Made by a program: the position numbers and the translations under genes. From Talinum fruticosum (Eukaryota > Streptophyta > Magnoliopsida > Caryophyllales > Talinaceae), in contig JAITYX010000004.1 of assembly GCA_021018815.1 (NCBI GenBank), forward strand, positions 5,645,501 through 5,709,500: a DNA stretch of 64,000 bases. Direction: 5' to 3'. The notes under the pieces were generated by a model. That model did not search any database, was not told the origin of the DNA, and saw nothing but the letters and a program-made list of their open reading frames with translations. This document shows, piece after piece, positions 25,070 through 35,442 of the stretch; within the stretch, counting starts at the first letter, position 1, and each line of letters opens with the position of its first letter.

Positions 25070-25795
25070 GCTTATTTGCTACTCAAAATTTAAATTAGAT
25101 TGCCCTTTTAACTCTGTGTGAGTATAAGGGAGGGCATGTGTGTGTGTTTTTTTTTTTTTTTTTTTTTGGGGTTGTTGTGAAGTGAAAATGGGATCACTTT
25201 GGTTTTTGGTTAGTCATGATTTGAGCTGAGGGTCTAATTCTGACTTGTATTCTCATGCACTTTAATATTTCTTTGGCCCAATAAAATCTGTTCATCTAAG
25301 CCCAATCTATAACGACTCCTTTCTTTTATCTCTTTCTCCTTTTGTCACGAATTGTCATTTTTTCAATTCGATAATGATTAAGATCCTTTTTCATTTAGTT
25401 CTTACATTATTATAACTCCTTATAATTACTCAAAATTTAAATTAAATTTTCCTTGATCAACTGCATCTTGCGTCCCTATTTTCGGCCCAACAAAGGTTTC
25501 TGAGCTTCCCTTGAGAATGAGATAGAGGGCTCAGAAAGTGGGTCTGGTCACAAAAAAAAAAAAAAACACTTTTTATCAGTATCAGAATATCTATGTGTGT
25601 GTGTGTGTTTTTTTTATTTTATTTTATGTTGTTGTGAAGTGAAAATGGGATCAGTTTGGTTTTTTCTATTAATGATTTGAGTTGAGCTCTAATTTTGACT
25701 TCTTGTATTCTCATGGACTTCAATATTTTTTGGCCCAATAAAATCTGTTCATCTAAGCCCAATCCATCATTCTCTCTCTCTCTCTCTCTCACATG
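25070..25795. repeat. Tandemly doubled 3' flank of copy B (~457-bp period)
   Basis: Segments with TACTCAAAATTTAAATTA, a GTGTGTGTTTTTT run, GTTGTGAAGTGAAAATGGGAT and GGCCCAATAAAATCTGTTC occur twice, the last at ~25275 and ~25732. AATAAA in that segment is a candidate polyadenylation signal. A (CT)n tract ends the block at ~25773-25790. The same doubled block follows B' at 31888-32620. Confidence 0.8.
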
Positions 25796-26810
25796 TACAA
25801 TTAAATATTAGTATAGATAAAAACTTATCCTCTTTTAATTTTAACTTGTGAAAGAGATACATAGTATATTTATCTTACTTTTTTTTGAAACAGGGTTTAG
25901 AGGGATAAGGAGATTCAAATGGCACAGTTACACCCACAAAGACTAAATTTTCCTTATAATATATGATAATCATAGAGTGCATATATGATTCAACTCAAAT
26001 AAGCCCTTGTAGGCGTGCTTACGAGACAACAACAAGTGTCGTTTGGCAGCACCCACCAATTCAGAATTTAATTTGAAAGTCATATTTTGACCTCGAGGTT
26101 GATATGACTTGTAGTTATAGTATCTTCGCCAAACCAGGTTCAGGATTTAATTTGAATGTCATATTTCGACCCTAAAGTCGAGATGACTTGTAGTTATAGT
26201 ATGGTTATATTCCGTGCAATTTGAGCGAAATTAGATAATCCAAGGTGACAAGTACGTATATCTTATAGTTTTTTTTTTTTTTTTACTTAAGTATATCTCA
26301 TATTTATGATGAACAATTTCACTCAATAGGGTTATCATCATTGTTCGAATAAGATGACACTTAATTGCGATAGTCCAAACAATATAATTAGGGCGAATAT
26401 TAATTGTCAATTCAATTCCAACTCAAAAATGCAACATTTTTAAAAAAATATAATTTCATGATATTCTTTATCGTTAAGTCCCTTCTCTTTCAGTAGCAAT
26501 TTGGCTGAAGTTTTTTCAGTACTTGCATTTTTTAATTTTTTTTTTTTGTATTTTTTAAAAGCAAGAGGTTGCATGGACCCAATTTTAAACTTTTCATGGC
26601 CAGAAAGAATTCAATTTAAATTATGACTTCGATTTATTGACTTGGTCTTTATTTGTCAATCTAATTCTTTGGTGTTATATCTCAAAAGTCATTGACTTGG
26701 TCTTTATTTGTCAATCTAATTTTACCTCTCCGTAACTATATTTCTGAAAAATATTTGAGTTGGTTATAATTACGTAAAAATTGTACAATATAACGAGGGT
26801 AAGAAATTAA

Positions 26811-27256
26811 GGTGTGTTTGGTTGGGGAAAAACATTTTCTTAAAAAATTAAAATTCTAATTTTTGGTATTTGGCAACATAAAAATTTGAAAATAATTTTC
26901 TAAGAAAAATATTTTCTATTGGTTAGGAGATAATAATTTCTTTGATTTTAGCGGGAAATTAGTTTTTCCATCTTAAGTTCATCCTCAATTCTTGCTCAGC
27001 TCTCGCTCGACTCTCGCTCATCTTACTTTCTCTCTCCTCTCGCTTATCTCGCTTTCTCTCTCCTCTTGCTTGCTCGAACAATGGCGGACCTAGCAGAGAC
27101 CTACGCCTGCATCCCCTCGATGGAGCTCGGTCGAAGAATCCTCATCTCCGACGATGCCAAATCGAACAAAATCCTCTACTATAATGGTCATTCGGAAATA
27201 ATTTTTTATGAAAATTTATTTTCTAAAAAATATTTTTCTCTCAACCAAACACACCC
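26811..27256. mobile_element. TIR element 1 carrying a captured AIP1 gene start
   Basis: A perfect 14-bp terminal inverted repeat (GGTGTGTTTGGTTG at 26811-26824; its complement at 27242-27255) encloses 446 bp. Subterminal A/T-rich arms contain AAAATATTTTCT-type motifs on both sides. The interior is host 5'UTR and coding sequence. TA or TAA flanks both ends, so PIF/Harbinger or a related superfamily is possible; no clean longer target duplication is seen. No transposase. Its sister is at 33832-34623, in matching flanking DNA. Confidence 0.75.
27081..27195 (+). pseudogene. Captured, truncated first exon of actin-interacting protein 1 (WD-repeat AIP1)
   Basis: [19 protein letters not shown] and following residues ([19 protein letters not shown]) match the extreme N-terminus of plant AIP1, the WD40 cofactor that helps ADF/cofilin disassemble actin filaments. 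A CT-rich leader (~26990-27080) precedes the ATG. The match stops at about residue 38, where the sequence passes into the element's right arm. No further AIP1 exons follow, so this is transduplicated sequence rather than a gene. Confidence 0.8.
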
Positions 27257-27599
27257 TAAATCTGATATACTCAAGATTTTGATCTAACTGGTAGATGATG
27301 GTTTTATTCCTAAATTGTGAAGTGTTTAAAATGAACTTTTTGTGATTTTAATTTTATTTTTTTTTCAATGGTTGGATATGTAAACAACCTTAAGGACTTC
27401 TACCATGCATGTAGATGACCTATTATAATCAAGTTTATTTTAATTTTTAGACTACGTGCAAAGTAACACATGATTTATTATCTAAATCCAATGCTTTTGA
27501 TCTACAATATTTATTTCATCAACAAAAAGTGAACCATGCACAATAAAACTACCACCTTTTATATATATATATATATATATTTATTGAATGAAGGATATA

Positions 27600-27735
27600 A
27601 TTTCTTTTGAGTCATGAACATTTAAGGTTAAAGTCCTTCCGATAAATGCACTTCCAGGAGATTTAAACTTATATTTTCCTTTGTACGGAGGTGGGATTAC
27701 TACCACATCACCTCAACCAATACCTTATTAGTAAA
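27600..27735 (-). mobile_element. SINE-like (tRNA-derived) relic, copy in segment I
   Basis: On the minus strand, TTGAGGTGATGTGGTAGTAATCCCACCTC resembles a tRNA/SINE A-box region and AAGTTTAAATCTCC a degenerate B box ~35 bases later. A similar plus-oriented arrangement occurs at 50930-51060. The duplicate is at ~34970-35095. Assignment rests on box spacing only. Confidence 0.45.
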
Positions 27736-27829
27736 ATAAAATTGTCATTAACGATAAGTCAAGGAGATAACCTTATTGACTTTTTATCAATGAGATAACC
27801 TTATTAACTTTTTATAAAAATGTACAAAT

Positions 27830-27908
27830 TGAGTCAACCACTTAATTTTTTTATTTTTTTATTTTTTCAGTACTTTGCAATAGTGGCAGGCTCCTTGCAT
27901 ATATAAAG
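27830..27908 (+). promoter_or_regulatory. Core promoter of lipase copy C
   Basis: TGAGTCAACC at 27830-27839, ACTTTGCAATAGTGGCAGG at ~27872-27890 and TATATAAAG at ~27900-27908. Nearly identical to copy D. Confidence 0.7.
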
Positions 27909-28087
27909 AGGCCTTGCCCAGCTTGAAATTTCCATTCTATCGATATCCCCCATCAAAGCCATCAACAAACTATTGGTTTGCTTGTCTAAAGTTGGGTGTA
28001 TTTTGAGTGTCTATTTGTACCTTTTTTACCTTTTGCGATCAACTTTCCTCCCCAAAAAAACATACACATTCCCATCAACGACTAAAA

Positions 28088-29418
28088 ATGAAAAAGCCTT
28101 CCGAGAAGGAGATCTTTCAGTTGGCTGGCCCAGTTCACCTCACTTGTGTCGATTGGTATTTCGTTTTAAGCCTTGTTTTGAAATCCTTGAAGGGTTGTAA
28201 GGGAATTGATCGATTTAGCTTTATTTTTTATGTTCGTTTCTATTGATTTGTGTCCGTTTTGCTTTTTATGTTCATTTATGTTCGTTTCTGTTTATGTTTT
28301 TGTTTATGTACGTTTTGTATGTAAGTTTGAACATGCCCAATATGAATCTAGATGTACGCAACTTTATATAAAAATAATTTATAAAGTAGAGAACAAGTTT
28401 TTAGTGTACGTTATATTTATACGTTGGAATTTTACAGGAAAAACCCAGAGCACAGGAGATCAGTTGCAGCTAGCTTGGTTAATGGGGTTTACATACATGA
28501 AAGAGATCGCCAAGGGGAAAGATCAGGGCACAATGCCGCAGCCTCAAATTGGTGGGAAACTTTTCATTTTCAACTCATCAAAACTCTTGAAGATCAAAAG
28601 GATTCCTCCATATTTGGGGCCATTTTTGAGTACAAACCACACTCTAACTACCCCATGGCACTCCATGACGCCTCCCCTAGGTATGTCATAGCCTTCCGCG
28701 GCACGATCATGAAACCCGAGACGATCTGCCGGGACTTCTACTTGGATGCCAAGCTTACCTTCAACAGGTTGGCCGACAGCAGCCGGTACCGAACCGCATT
28801 GGAAGAGGTGCAGAGGATAATAAACCAGGCAGGAGGACATGCAAGTGTCTGGCTAGCAGGGCACTCTCTAGGCGCAGCTATAGCACTCCAAGCAGGAAGA
28901 GACATGGCCAAAATGGGATGTTACATTGAGTCTTACCTTTTAACCCTCCATATGCGTCCGTCCCGGTTGAGATGCTCAAGGACCCGCTTGCGAAGGACTT
29001 GATCCGGGTTGGAAATAGCTTTGCCACCGCGGGTCTCTCCATTTTAACAAAAGCTCTTGGGAAAAATCCGTCTTCACAACAATGCGACCCGTTTACCATA
29101 CTATCTTCATGGACCCCGTACCTATTCGTTAACCAAATGGACACTATTTCTCGCGAGTACATTGCGTATTTCGAGCACCGAGAGAGGATGGAGCAGTGGG
29201 GACTTGGAGCGATCGAGAGGATCGCCGCGAAAACTTCTATGGTGGGTTTGTTAGCGGGTGCATTAGGGACAGACGGGGAAGTACCCCGCCTAATCCCCTC
29301 GGCCTATCTTACAAAGAACATGGTTAATATAAAACAAGGGCTCGAGGTAGCTCATGGCATTCATCAATGGTGGAAGCCTCACCCACATTGGGAGTCTAAA
29401 CTTTACCAAATGAAGTGA
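28088..29418 (+). pseudogene. Lipase copy C: two-exon class-3 lipase-like gene with one frameshift
   Basis: Exons 28088-28155 and 28438-29418. The protein parallels copy D closely (MKKPSEKEIFQLAGPVHL; exon 2 WKNPEHRRSVAASLV; AGHSLGAAIALQAGRDM). At 28938-28941 the run TTTT replaces TTTTT of all other copies, shifting the frame inside SYLFNPPYA; the first frame then stops at ~29002. The C-terminal third, including EYIAYFEHRERMEQW and HGIHQWWKPH, stays open in the shifted frame to 29418. Restoring one base would give 349 residues like copy D. It is either a very young pseudogene or an assembly error at a homopolymer. Confidence 0.85.
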
Positions 29419-29454
29419 TTAACTATCAATGAAGATTAGGGTTCGATTATCTCT

Positions 29455-29542
29455 ACGTTGTGTGTGTTATAATTTACGCGTATGTTGTGTGTCTTATAAT
29501 TTGCGCTTACGTTGTGTGTGTTATAATTTACGTTTATGTTGC
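29455..29542. repeat. ~31-bp minisatellite (three units) downstream of copy C
   Basis: Units of the type GTTGTGTGTGTTATAATTTA plus CGCTTAC or CGTATAT variants are repeated three times. The counterpart after copy D is at ~37312-37400. Confidence 0.85.
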
Positions 29543-29908
29543 CACTATAATGTAAATTAAATGGGATCACTTTGGTTTTGGGTTGTGTGTGATTATGGTT
29601 TATTGTATTTTGATGGGCTTCTAATCTTTCACTTGCCCAATAGTATCGTTCACTCAAGCTTATCCATTTATGACTTTCTTTCCTTTTCTTTGCCCCAGTT
29701 GTCCAGTTGTCCACGTGAGGATGCTAAATCAGTAATGAAAACTTTTGGTTAAAAAAGTTACAAAGGATAATAGAATACAATTATAATACAGAGTAGGTGT
29801 GAATCAAACTTGAAATCTATTGTAATCACGAACTCAATTTTACCGTATAATGAAGATCAAAATAATTACAATAATAATTATGATATTTAGCAAGCCTCTA
29901 TTATTGTA

Positions 29909-30151
29909 CTTTTTCCGTTTCATATCTACTTTCAAATATAAAAAGTGGCGAAAATATTAGTTCAATATTGAACACCACTAAAATTCCTACTTTCAAATAC
30001 AAAAAGTGGCGAAAATAATAGTATATATTTGAGTTAATAAAAATAGTTATTCCTATTTTTTTCAAATAAAAATCTTTAAAATAACAATATTGACAATAAA
30101 ATGAAACTAATAAACTTAATATTTTCAATAATAAATATAAAATAAAGGGAG
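29909..30151. mobile_element. Stowaway-like MITE, segment I copy
   Basis: Flanked by TA at 29907-29908 and 30152-30153. It begins CTTTTTCCGTTTCATATC and ends AAATAAAGGGAG, the degenerate CTCCCTCCGTnnC-type termini of Stowaway elements. An internal CTACTTTCAAATA..AAAAGTGGCGAAAA segment is duplicated. No coding capacity. Its duplicate is at 37697-37944. Confidence 0.7.
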
Positions 30152-30309
30152 TATATGATATTATTGTAGTTTCTTTGTCTTTTCAGTAGCAACTTGCATG
30201 GAATTCTCTTAGAATAGTTGCATTTTTTTTTTATTTCAGTTTTTTGTATTGTTATTAGCAAGTGGGTCGAATGAATACGATTTTGAACTTTCCATGTCAG
30301 AACTTTCCA

Positions 30310-30960
30310 AGTGGGTCAGACAAACTTCTTATAAAGCTAGTTTTAAGTTTTCGGGTATTTCTTTTCTACTTATTATTTGATCTTTTAATCCGAATTTTTT
30401 TTTAATGAGAAAACACAAAGATTAATCTAGGAAGCATTTCAATTTAAATTTTAAACACAAAGTTTTTTCCTATAATAATTTTGTTACAACAACTATGATT
30501 TTCCTAGGGGTTAAAATAGTAAAATTAACTAGATAAATTTGGAAATCTCCAAAACTAAATTTTCATCTTTAACAATAAATATCTTGTAAATTTTTTCCAG
30601 TCCTTTTATAAAAGTAGGTGATGATACAATTAAAAGTGGTTGTGACATAAATCAACTTCCCTACTCAATTTTGCCACCGAAGGCGATAATGAAATATTCT
30701 TATACATAATTGCATATATGTACTATTGTGTACTAAGGTAGCCACAAACACAAGGGCTCATTTTATAAAAGTAGGTCATGATACAATTAAAAGTGGTTGT
30801 GACATAAATCAAATTCCCTACTCAATTTTGCTATCCACGGTGATAATATTTTTATACGTAATTGTATATATGTATTAGTTACTATTGACAAAATTTCGTC
30901 CGATCCGATTATTCGAATTTATCCGATTTGGACAAAATCGGGTTCCGCTATAAAAGGATA
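30310..30960. other. Intergenic DNA at the junction of the two duplicated segments
   Basis: No gene. 30340-30460 matches 38500-38625 (the CTTTTAATC-GAATTTTTTTTTAATG stretch), marking the right end of the duplicated segment. An internal direct repeat of ~145-bp period with CATGATACAATTAAAAGTGG lies at ~30620 and ~30775. Nothing else is recognised. Confidence 0.6.
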
Positions 30961-31225
30961 TTGTAAATTGACATAAAAGGATATAAATAATTTATTAAAT
31001 ATCAATTAACGAAGGGATATTTTTGTCAAAAAAAAAATGAAACGTTACTTTTAAATATGAAAAACTAGTATTCTTAATTTTTTAAAACACTACCCGAAAT
31101 GCTATAAGTTATAATAAACTACTACAAATACGGGTTAAAATTCTATCTTACCAAACACTAATATTTGATAAGTGTTTTGACTCGATTAAAATATTAAAAG
31201 TTATTCCAAACATTTTACCGAACAT
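30960..31225. mobile_element. 5'-truncated Harbinger-like MITE upstream of remnant B'
   Basis: It shares TTGTAAATTGACATAAAAGG, TTAACGAAGGGATATTTTTG and the TTTTACCGAACA right end with the intact MITE at 7198-7630; the left TIR half is missing. It occupies the same place relative to B' as the MITE at 22616 does to B. Confidence 0.8.
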
Positions 31226-31270
31226 AATCGATAAAAAACAACTGCCATTAACTACAGAAAAATACACAAA

Positions 31271-31346
31271 CTGAGTCAACCAAACGTTTTTTTAGTACTT
31301 TGGAAGAATGACAGCTATACATGCCGCATAATTGCATGTATGAATA
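31271..31346 (+). promoter_or_regulatory. Decayed core promoter of remnant B'
   Basis: CTGAGTCAACC is kept at ~31271-31281, but the TATA box reads TATGAATA instead of TATAAATA (~31339-31346). Spacing is as in copy B. Confidence 0.65.
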
Positions 31347-31448
31347 AGTCCACCCAAGCTTGAATTCTTGCACTTGTCTGGTCCAGTCCACCTCTCCAAT
31401 ACCATATTTCCCAGTCAAGCTTATTAAGGATATACTAATTAAGGTACC

Positions 31449-31886
31449 ATGGTCATGGAGAACAAAAAGCTTTCTGAGAACGAGGTGTTTGTTTTGTCTG
31501 GCCCAATTCACCTCACTTCTGTCGATTGATAATTCTTTTTAAACCTTAACTTATTTAAAAATTTTTAGGACAAGATTGATAAGAGAATCTATCGATTTTG
31601 TTGTACTTTCGTTTGTGTAGAGAGATTGGTAATTTTTTTAAACCTTAACCTGTTTAAAAATTTTTAAGACAAGATCGATAAGAGAATCTATCGATTTTGT
31701 TGTACTTTCGTTTGTATAGAGATAATGATAGTCAAGTAAGTAGCTTGGCTTAACTTGTCTTTAAGTTTATATCGGGTATGATGATACATTTTTAGATCAA
31801 CTTAGCTGATTATAGTACGTATCCACCAAGTTAAGATCGACAATTGAGATGGATAATGCAGTTCTATTTGATGGTTTTCTCACGTA
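31449..31886 (+). pseudogene. Lipase remnant B': first exon and part of the intron only
   Basis: 31449-31528 matches exon 1 of copy B codon by codon (MVMENKKLSENEVFVLSGP). The donor is changed from GT to AT at 31529. A 100-bp tandem duplication follows. At about 31887 the sequence jumps from the intron (position equivalent to 23663) to the 3' flank (equivalent to 25062), removing some 1.4 kb including all of exon 2 and thus the catalytic elbow. It cannot make a hydrolase. The ATG-containing stub could at most give a 27-residue peptide with readthrough. Confidence 0.92.
31525..31724. repeat. 100-bp tandem duplication in the intron of B'
   Basis: The exon-1 end plus the first part of the intron is repeated: the GATTG exon edge occurs at ~31524 and again at ~31624. 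The second copy keeps a normal GT donor. Copy B has a single unit. Confidence 0.88.
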
Positions 31887-31887
31887 G

Positions 31888-32620
31888 TTAATTAAGCTTA
31901 TTTGCTACTCAAAATTTAAATTAGATTGCCCTTGTAACTCTGCGTGAGTATCAGGCAGGGCATGTGTGTTTTTTCTTTTTTTTTTTTGGGTTGTTGTGAA
32001 GTGAAAATGGGATCACTTTGGTTTTTTTGTTAGTGGTGATTTGAGCTAAGGCTCTAATTCTGGTTTGTTGTATTCTCATGGACTTCAATCTTTCTTTGGC
32101 CCAATAAAATTTGTTCATCTAAGCCCAATCTGTAAAGACTGTCTTTTCTTTTATCTCTTTCTCCTTTTGCCACGAATTGTCATTTTTGCAATTCGAGAAT
32201 GATTAAGACCCTATTTCATTTACTTTTAATTTACAATTATATAACTCCTTACAGTTACTCAAAATTTAAATTAAATTTCCCTTGATCAACTGCACCTTGT
32301 GTCCCTATTTCCGGCCCAACAAAGCTTTCTGGGCTTCTCTTGAAAATGAGATAGAGGGCCCAGAAAATGGGCCTTCTTTAAAAAATAAAAAAAAACACTT
32401 CATGTCAGTATCAGAATGTGTGTGTGTGTGTGTGTTTTATTTATTTATTTTGTGTTGTTCTGAAGTGAAAATGGAATCAGTTTGGTTTTTTGCTAGTCAT
32501 GATTTGAGCCGAAGCTCTAATTTTGACTTGTTGTATTCTCATGGACTTCAATATTTTTTGGCCCAATAAAATCTGTTCATCTAAGCCCAATCCATAATGC
32601 TCTCTCTCTCTCTCTCTCAT
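31888..32620. repeat. 3' flank block of B' (duplicate of 25062-25795)
   Basis: It contains two GGCCCAATAAAAT segments (~32097 and ~32562), GT-rich runs and a terminal (CT)n tract at ~32599-32617. An open frame of 95 codons here (32282-32569) is fortuitous. Confidence 0.75.
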
Positions 32621-33831
32621 GCACAATTAAATATTAGTATAGATAAAATTTTAATGTGTGATACCTAGATTATGTTAACAGGATGATTGATCAATTTTGT
32701 TTAATATGTGTAAGAGACCGTTTCAAATAGGAATCATATTTATACGTAAATAAAATTTTGCCTACGAAATTAATATCTTTTTTAAGGTACATAGGTTTAT
32801 AATTACATAAAAAACTTATCCTCTTTTAATTATAACTTGTGAAAGAGATACATAGTATTTTATCTTACCTTTTTGAAACGGATTTTAGAAGGATAAAGAG
32901 ATTCAAATGACACAGTTACACCCACAAAGGCTAAATTTTCCCTATAATAGATAATAATCATAGAGTGCATATACGATTCAACTCAAATAAGTCCTTGTAG
33001 GCGTGCTTACGAGACAACAACAAATGTCGTTTGACAGCACCCATAAGTTCAGAATTTAATTTGAAAGTCATATTTTGACCCCGAGGTTGAGATGAGTTGT
33101 AGTTATAGTATGCTTGCCAAACCAGTTCAAGATTGAATTTAAAGGTCATATTTCGACCATGAGGCTGAGATGACTTGTAGTTATAGTACGATTATATTCC
33201 GTGTAATTTGAGTGAAATTAGATAATCCAAGTTGACAAGTATGTATATCTTTTTTTTTTTTTTTTTACTTAAGTATATCTCATATTTATGATGAACAATT
33301 TCACTCAATTGGGTTATCATCACTGTTAGAATAAGATGACACTTGCGATAGTCCAAACAATATAATTAGGGTGAATATTAATTGTTAATTCAACTCCAAC
33401 TCAAAAATGCAACATTTTTTTAAAAATATAATTTCATGATATTCTGTATCGTTAAGTCCCTTCTCTTTCAGTAGCAATTTGGCTGAAGTTTTTCAGTACT
33501 TGCATTTTTTTAATTTTTTTTTTTTGTAGTTTTTAAAAGCAAGAGGTTGCATGGACCCAATTTTAAACTTTTCATAGCCAGAAAGAATTTAATTTAAATA
33601 ATGACTTTGATTTATTGACTTAATCATGTCTTCAAATGATTAAACTGCCCATCATCGAGCTTTCAGAAAATTATTATTTCTAATTCTTTGGTGTTATATC
33701 TCAAAAGTCATTGACTTGGTCGCTTATTTGTCAATCTAATTTTACCTCTCCATAACTATATTTCTGAAAAATGTTTGAGTTAGATTATAATTACCGTAAA
33801 AACTGTACAATATAACGAGGATAAGAAATTA

Positions 33832-34623
33832 GGGTGTGTTTGGTTCGAGAAAAATATTTTCTTGAAAAATTAAGATTTTACTTTTTGATGTTTGGCAACA
33901 TAAAAGTTTGGAAATAACTTTTTAAGGAAAAATATTTTCTCTTAGTTAGGAGATAATAATTTCTTTGATTTTAGAGGGAAATTAATTTTTTCATCTCAAG
34001 TCCATCCTCGGTTCTCGCTCATCCGAATCCCAAAGCCTTTCGCACATCTTACTTTCTCTCTCCTCTTGCTTGCTCGAACAATGGCGGAGCTATCGGAGAC
34101 TTACGCCTGCGTCCCCTTGATGGAGCTCGGTCGGAGAATCCTCATCTCCGACAATGCCAAATCGATCAAAATCCTCTACTATAATGGTCATTCGGTGATG
34201 ATTCATAACCTCGACAATCCTCGAAGGCGGAGGTCTATGGCGAACACGCGTACTCTGTCACCGTCACACGTTTCTCGCCCAACGCCAAGTGGATCGCCTC
34301 CGTTGATGTCTCCGACATCGTACGAATTTGGGGCGCACACAACGAGTTCGCCCTCAAGCACGAGTTCAAAGTTCTCTCTGGTCGTATAATATTTATGGTT
34401 TTTGGTCAACATGGTTGCTATTTTGGATTCAAGGGTTTGGTTTTGATGTGTAATTTTGGAGTGGTGAAGTAGTGATTGTTCATGTAATGGAGAATTAATT
34501 TTAAAAAATTATTTTTCTTTTACAAAACAAATGAAAATGTGGGTGAAAAATGATTTTCTTAAAAAAAATTTTTGTATAAAAAATATTTTCTAAAAAATAT
34601 TTTTCTCCCAACTAAACATATCC
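33832..34623. mobile_element. TIR element 2 carrying a longer captured AIP1 first exon
   Basis: It begins GGGTGTGTTTGGTTCGAG and ends with an eroded inverted terminus (CCAACTAAACATATCC). Flanking DNA is the same as for element 1 (CAATATAACGAGG..AAGAAATT on the left, TCTAACTGGTAG-GATGG on the right), so both descend from one insertion before segmental duplication. At 792 bp it keeps about 350 bp that element 1 has lost. TTA precedes and TAA follows. No transposase. Confidence 0.75.
34081..34380 (+). pseudogene. Captured AIP1 first exon with donor site
   Basis: The frame begins MAELSETYACVPLMELGRR, then [16 protein letters not shown]. After a one-base frameshift near 34215-34230 it continues [20 protein letters not shown] and [18 protein letters not shown], ending at VLSG with a GT donor at 34381. 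This is exon 1 of AIP1 up to the first WD repeat, plus ~180 bases that look like intron before the element's right arm. The frameshift, missing exons and flanking TIRs argue against a functional gene. A chimeric transcript from the CT-rich leader is possible. Confidence 0.85.
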
Positions 34624-34969
34624 TAAATATGATATACTCAAGATTTCGATCTAACTGGTAGGTGATGGTTTTATTCCTAAATTGTGAAGTATTTAAAATG
34701 AACTTTTTGTGATTTTAATTTTAATTTTTTTTCAATTGTAGGATATGTAAACAACCTTAAGAGCTTCTACTATGCATGTACATGACCTATTATAATTAAG
34801 TTTATTTTAATTTTTAAACTACGTGCAAAGTAACACATGATTTATTATCAAAATGCAATGCTTTGGATCTACAATATTTATTTCATTAACAAAAAGTGAA
34901 CCATGCACAATAAAACTACCACTTTCTTTTATATATATTTATTGAAATAAGGGTATAATTCCTTTTGAG

Positions 34970-35095
34970 CCATGAGCATTTAAAGTCAAAGTCATTCCGA
35001 CAAATGCACTTCTAGGAGATTTAAACTTGTATTCTCCTTCGTACCGAGGTGAGGTTACTACCACATCACCTCAACCAATACCTTATTGGTAAAGT
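34970..35095 (-). mobile_element. SINE-like relic, copy in segment II
   Basis: Same arrangement as at 27600-27735 (minus strand TTGAGGTGATGTGGTAGTAA, then a degenerate B box). Duplicated with the segment. Confidence 0.4.
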
Positions 35096-35187
35096 AAAAT
35101 TGTCATTAACGGTAAGTCAATGAGATAACCTTATTGACTTTTTATCAATGAGATAATCTTATTGACTTTTTACAAAAATGCACAAGT

Positions 35188-35264
35188 TGAGTCAACCAGT
35201 TAATTTTTTTATTTTTTATTTTTTCAGTACTTTGCAATAGTGGCAGGCTCCTTGCATATATAAA
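35188..35264 (+). promoter_or_regulatory. Core promoter of lipase copy D
   Basis: TGAGTCAACC at 35188-35197, ACTTTGCAATAGTGGCAGG at ~35229-35247 and TATATAAAG at ~35257-35265. The CATTCCCATCAAC leader follows before the ATG at 35443. Confidence 0.7.
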
Positions 35265-35442
35265 GAGGCCTTCCCCAGCTTGAAATTTCCATTCTATCTA
35301 TATCCCCATCAAAGCCATCAACAAACTATTGGTTTTCTTGTTTAAAGTTGGGTGTATTTCGAGTGTCTATTTGTACCCTTTTTACCTTTTGCAATCAACT
35401 TTCCTCCCCCAAAAAATACACATTCCCATCAACTACTAAGAA

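Noticed and set aside
28206..28691. Frames of 148-161 codons starting in the introns of copies C and D (also 36043-36489)
   Set aside because: They translate the TTTATGTTCG minisatellite and then exon 2 in the wrong frame; the spliced frame matches all other copies.
34066..34389. A WD40/AIP1 gene
   Set aside because: Only exon 1 is present, frameshifted, inside a TIR element; the rest of the gene is absent from the window.
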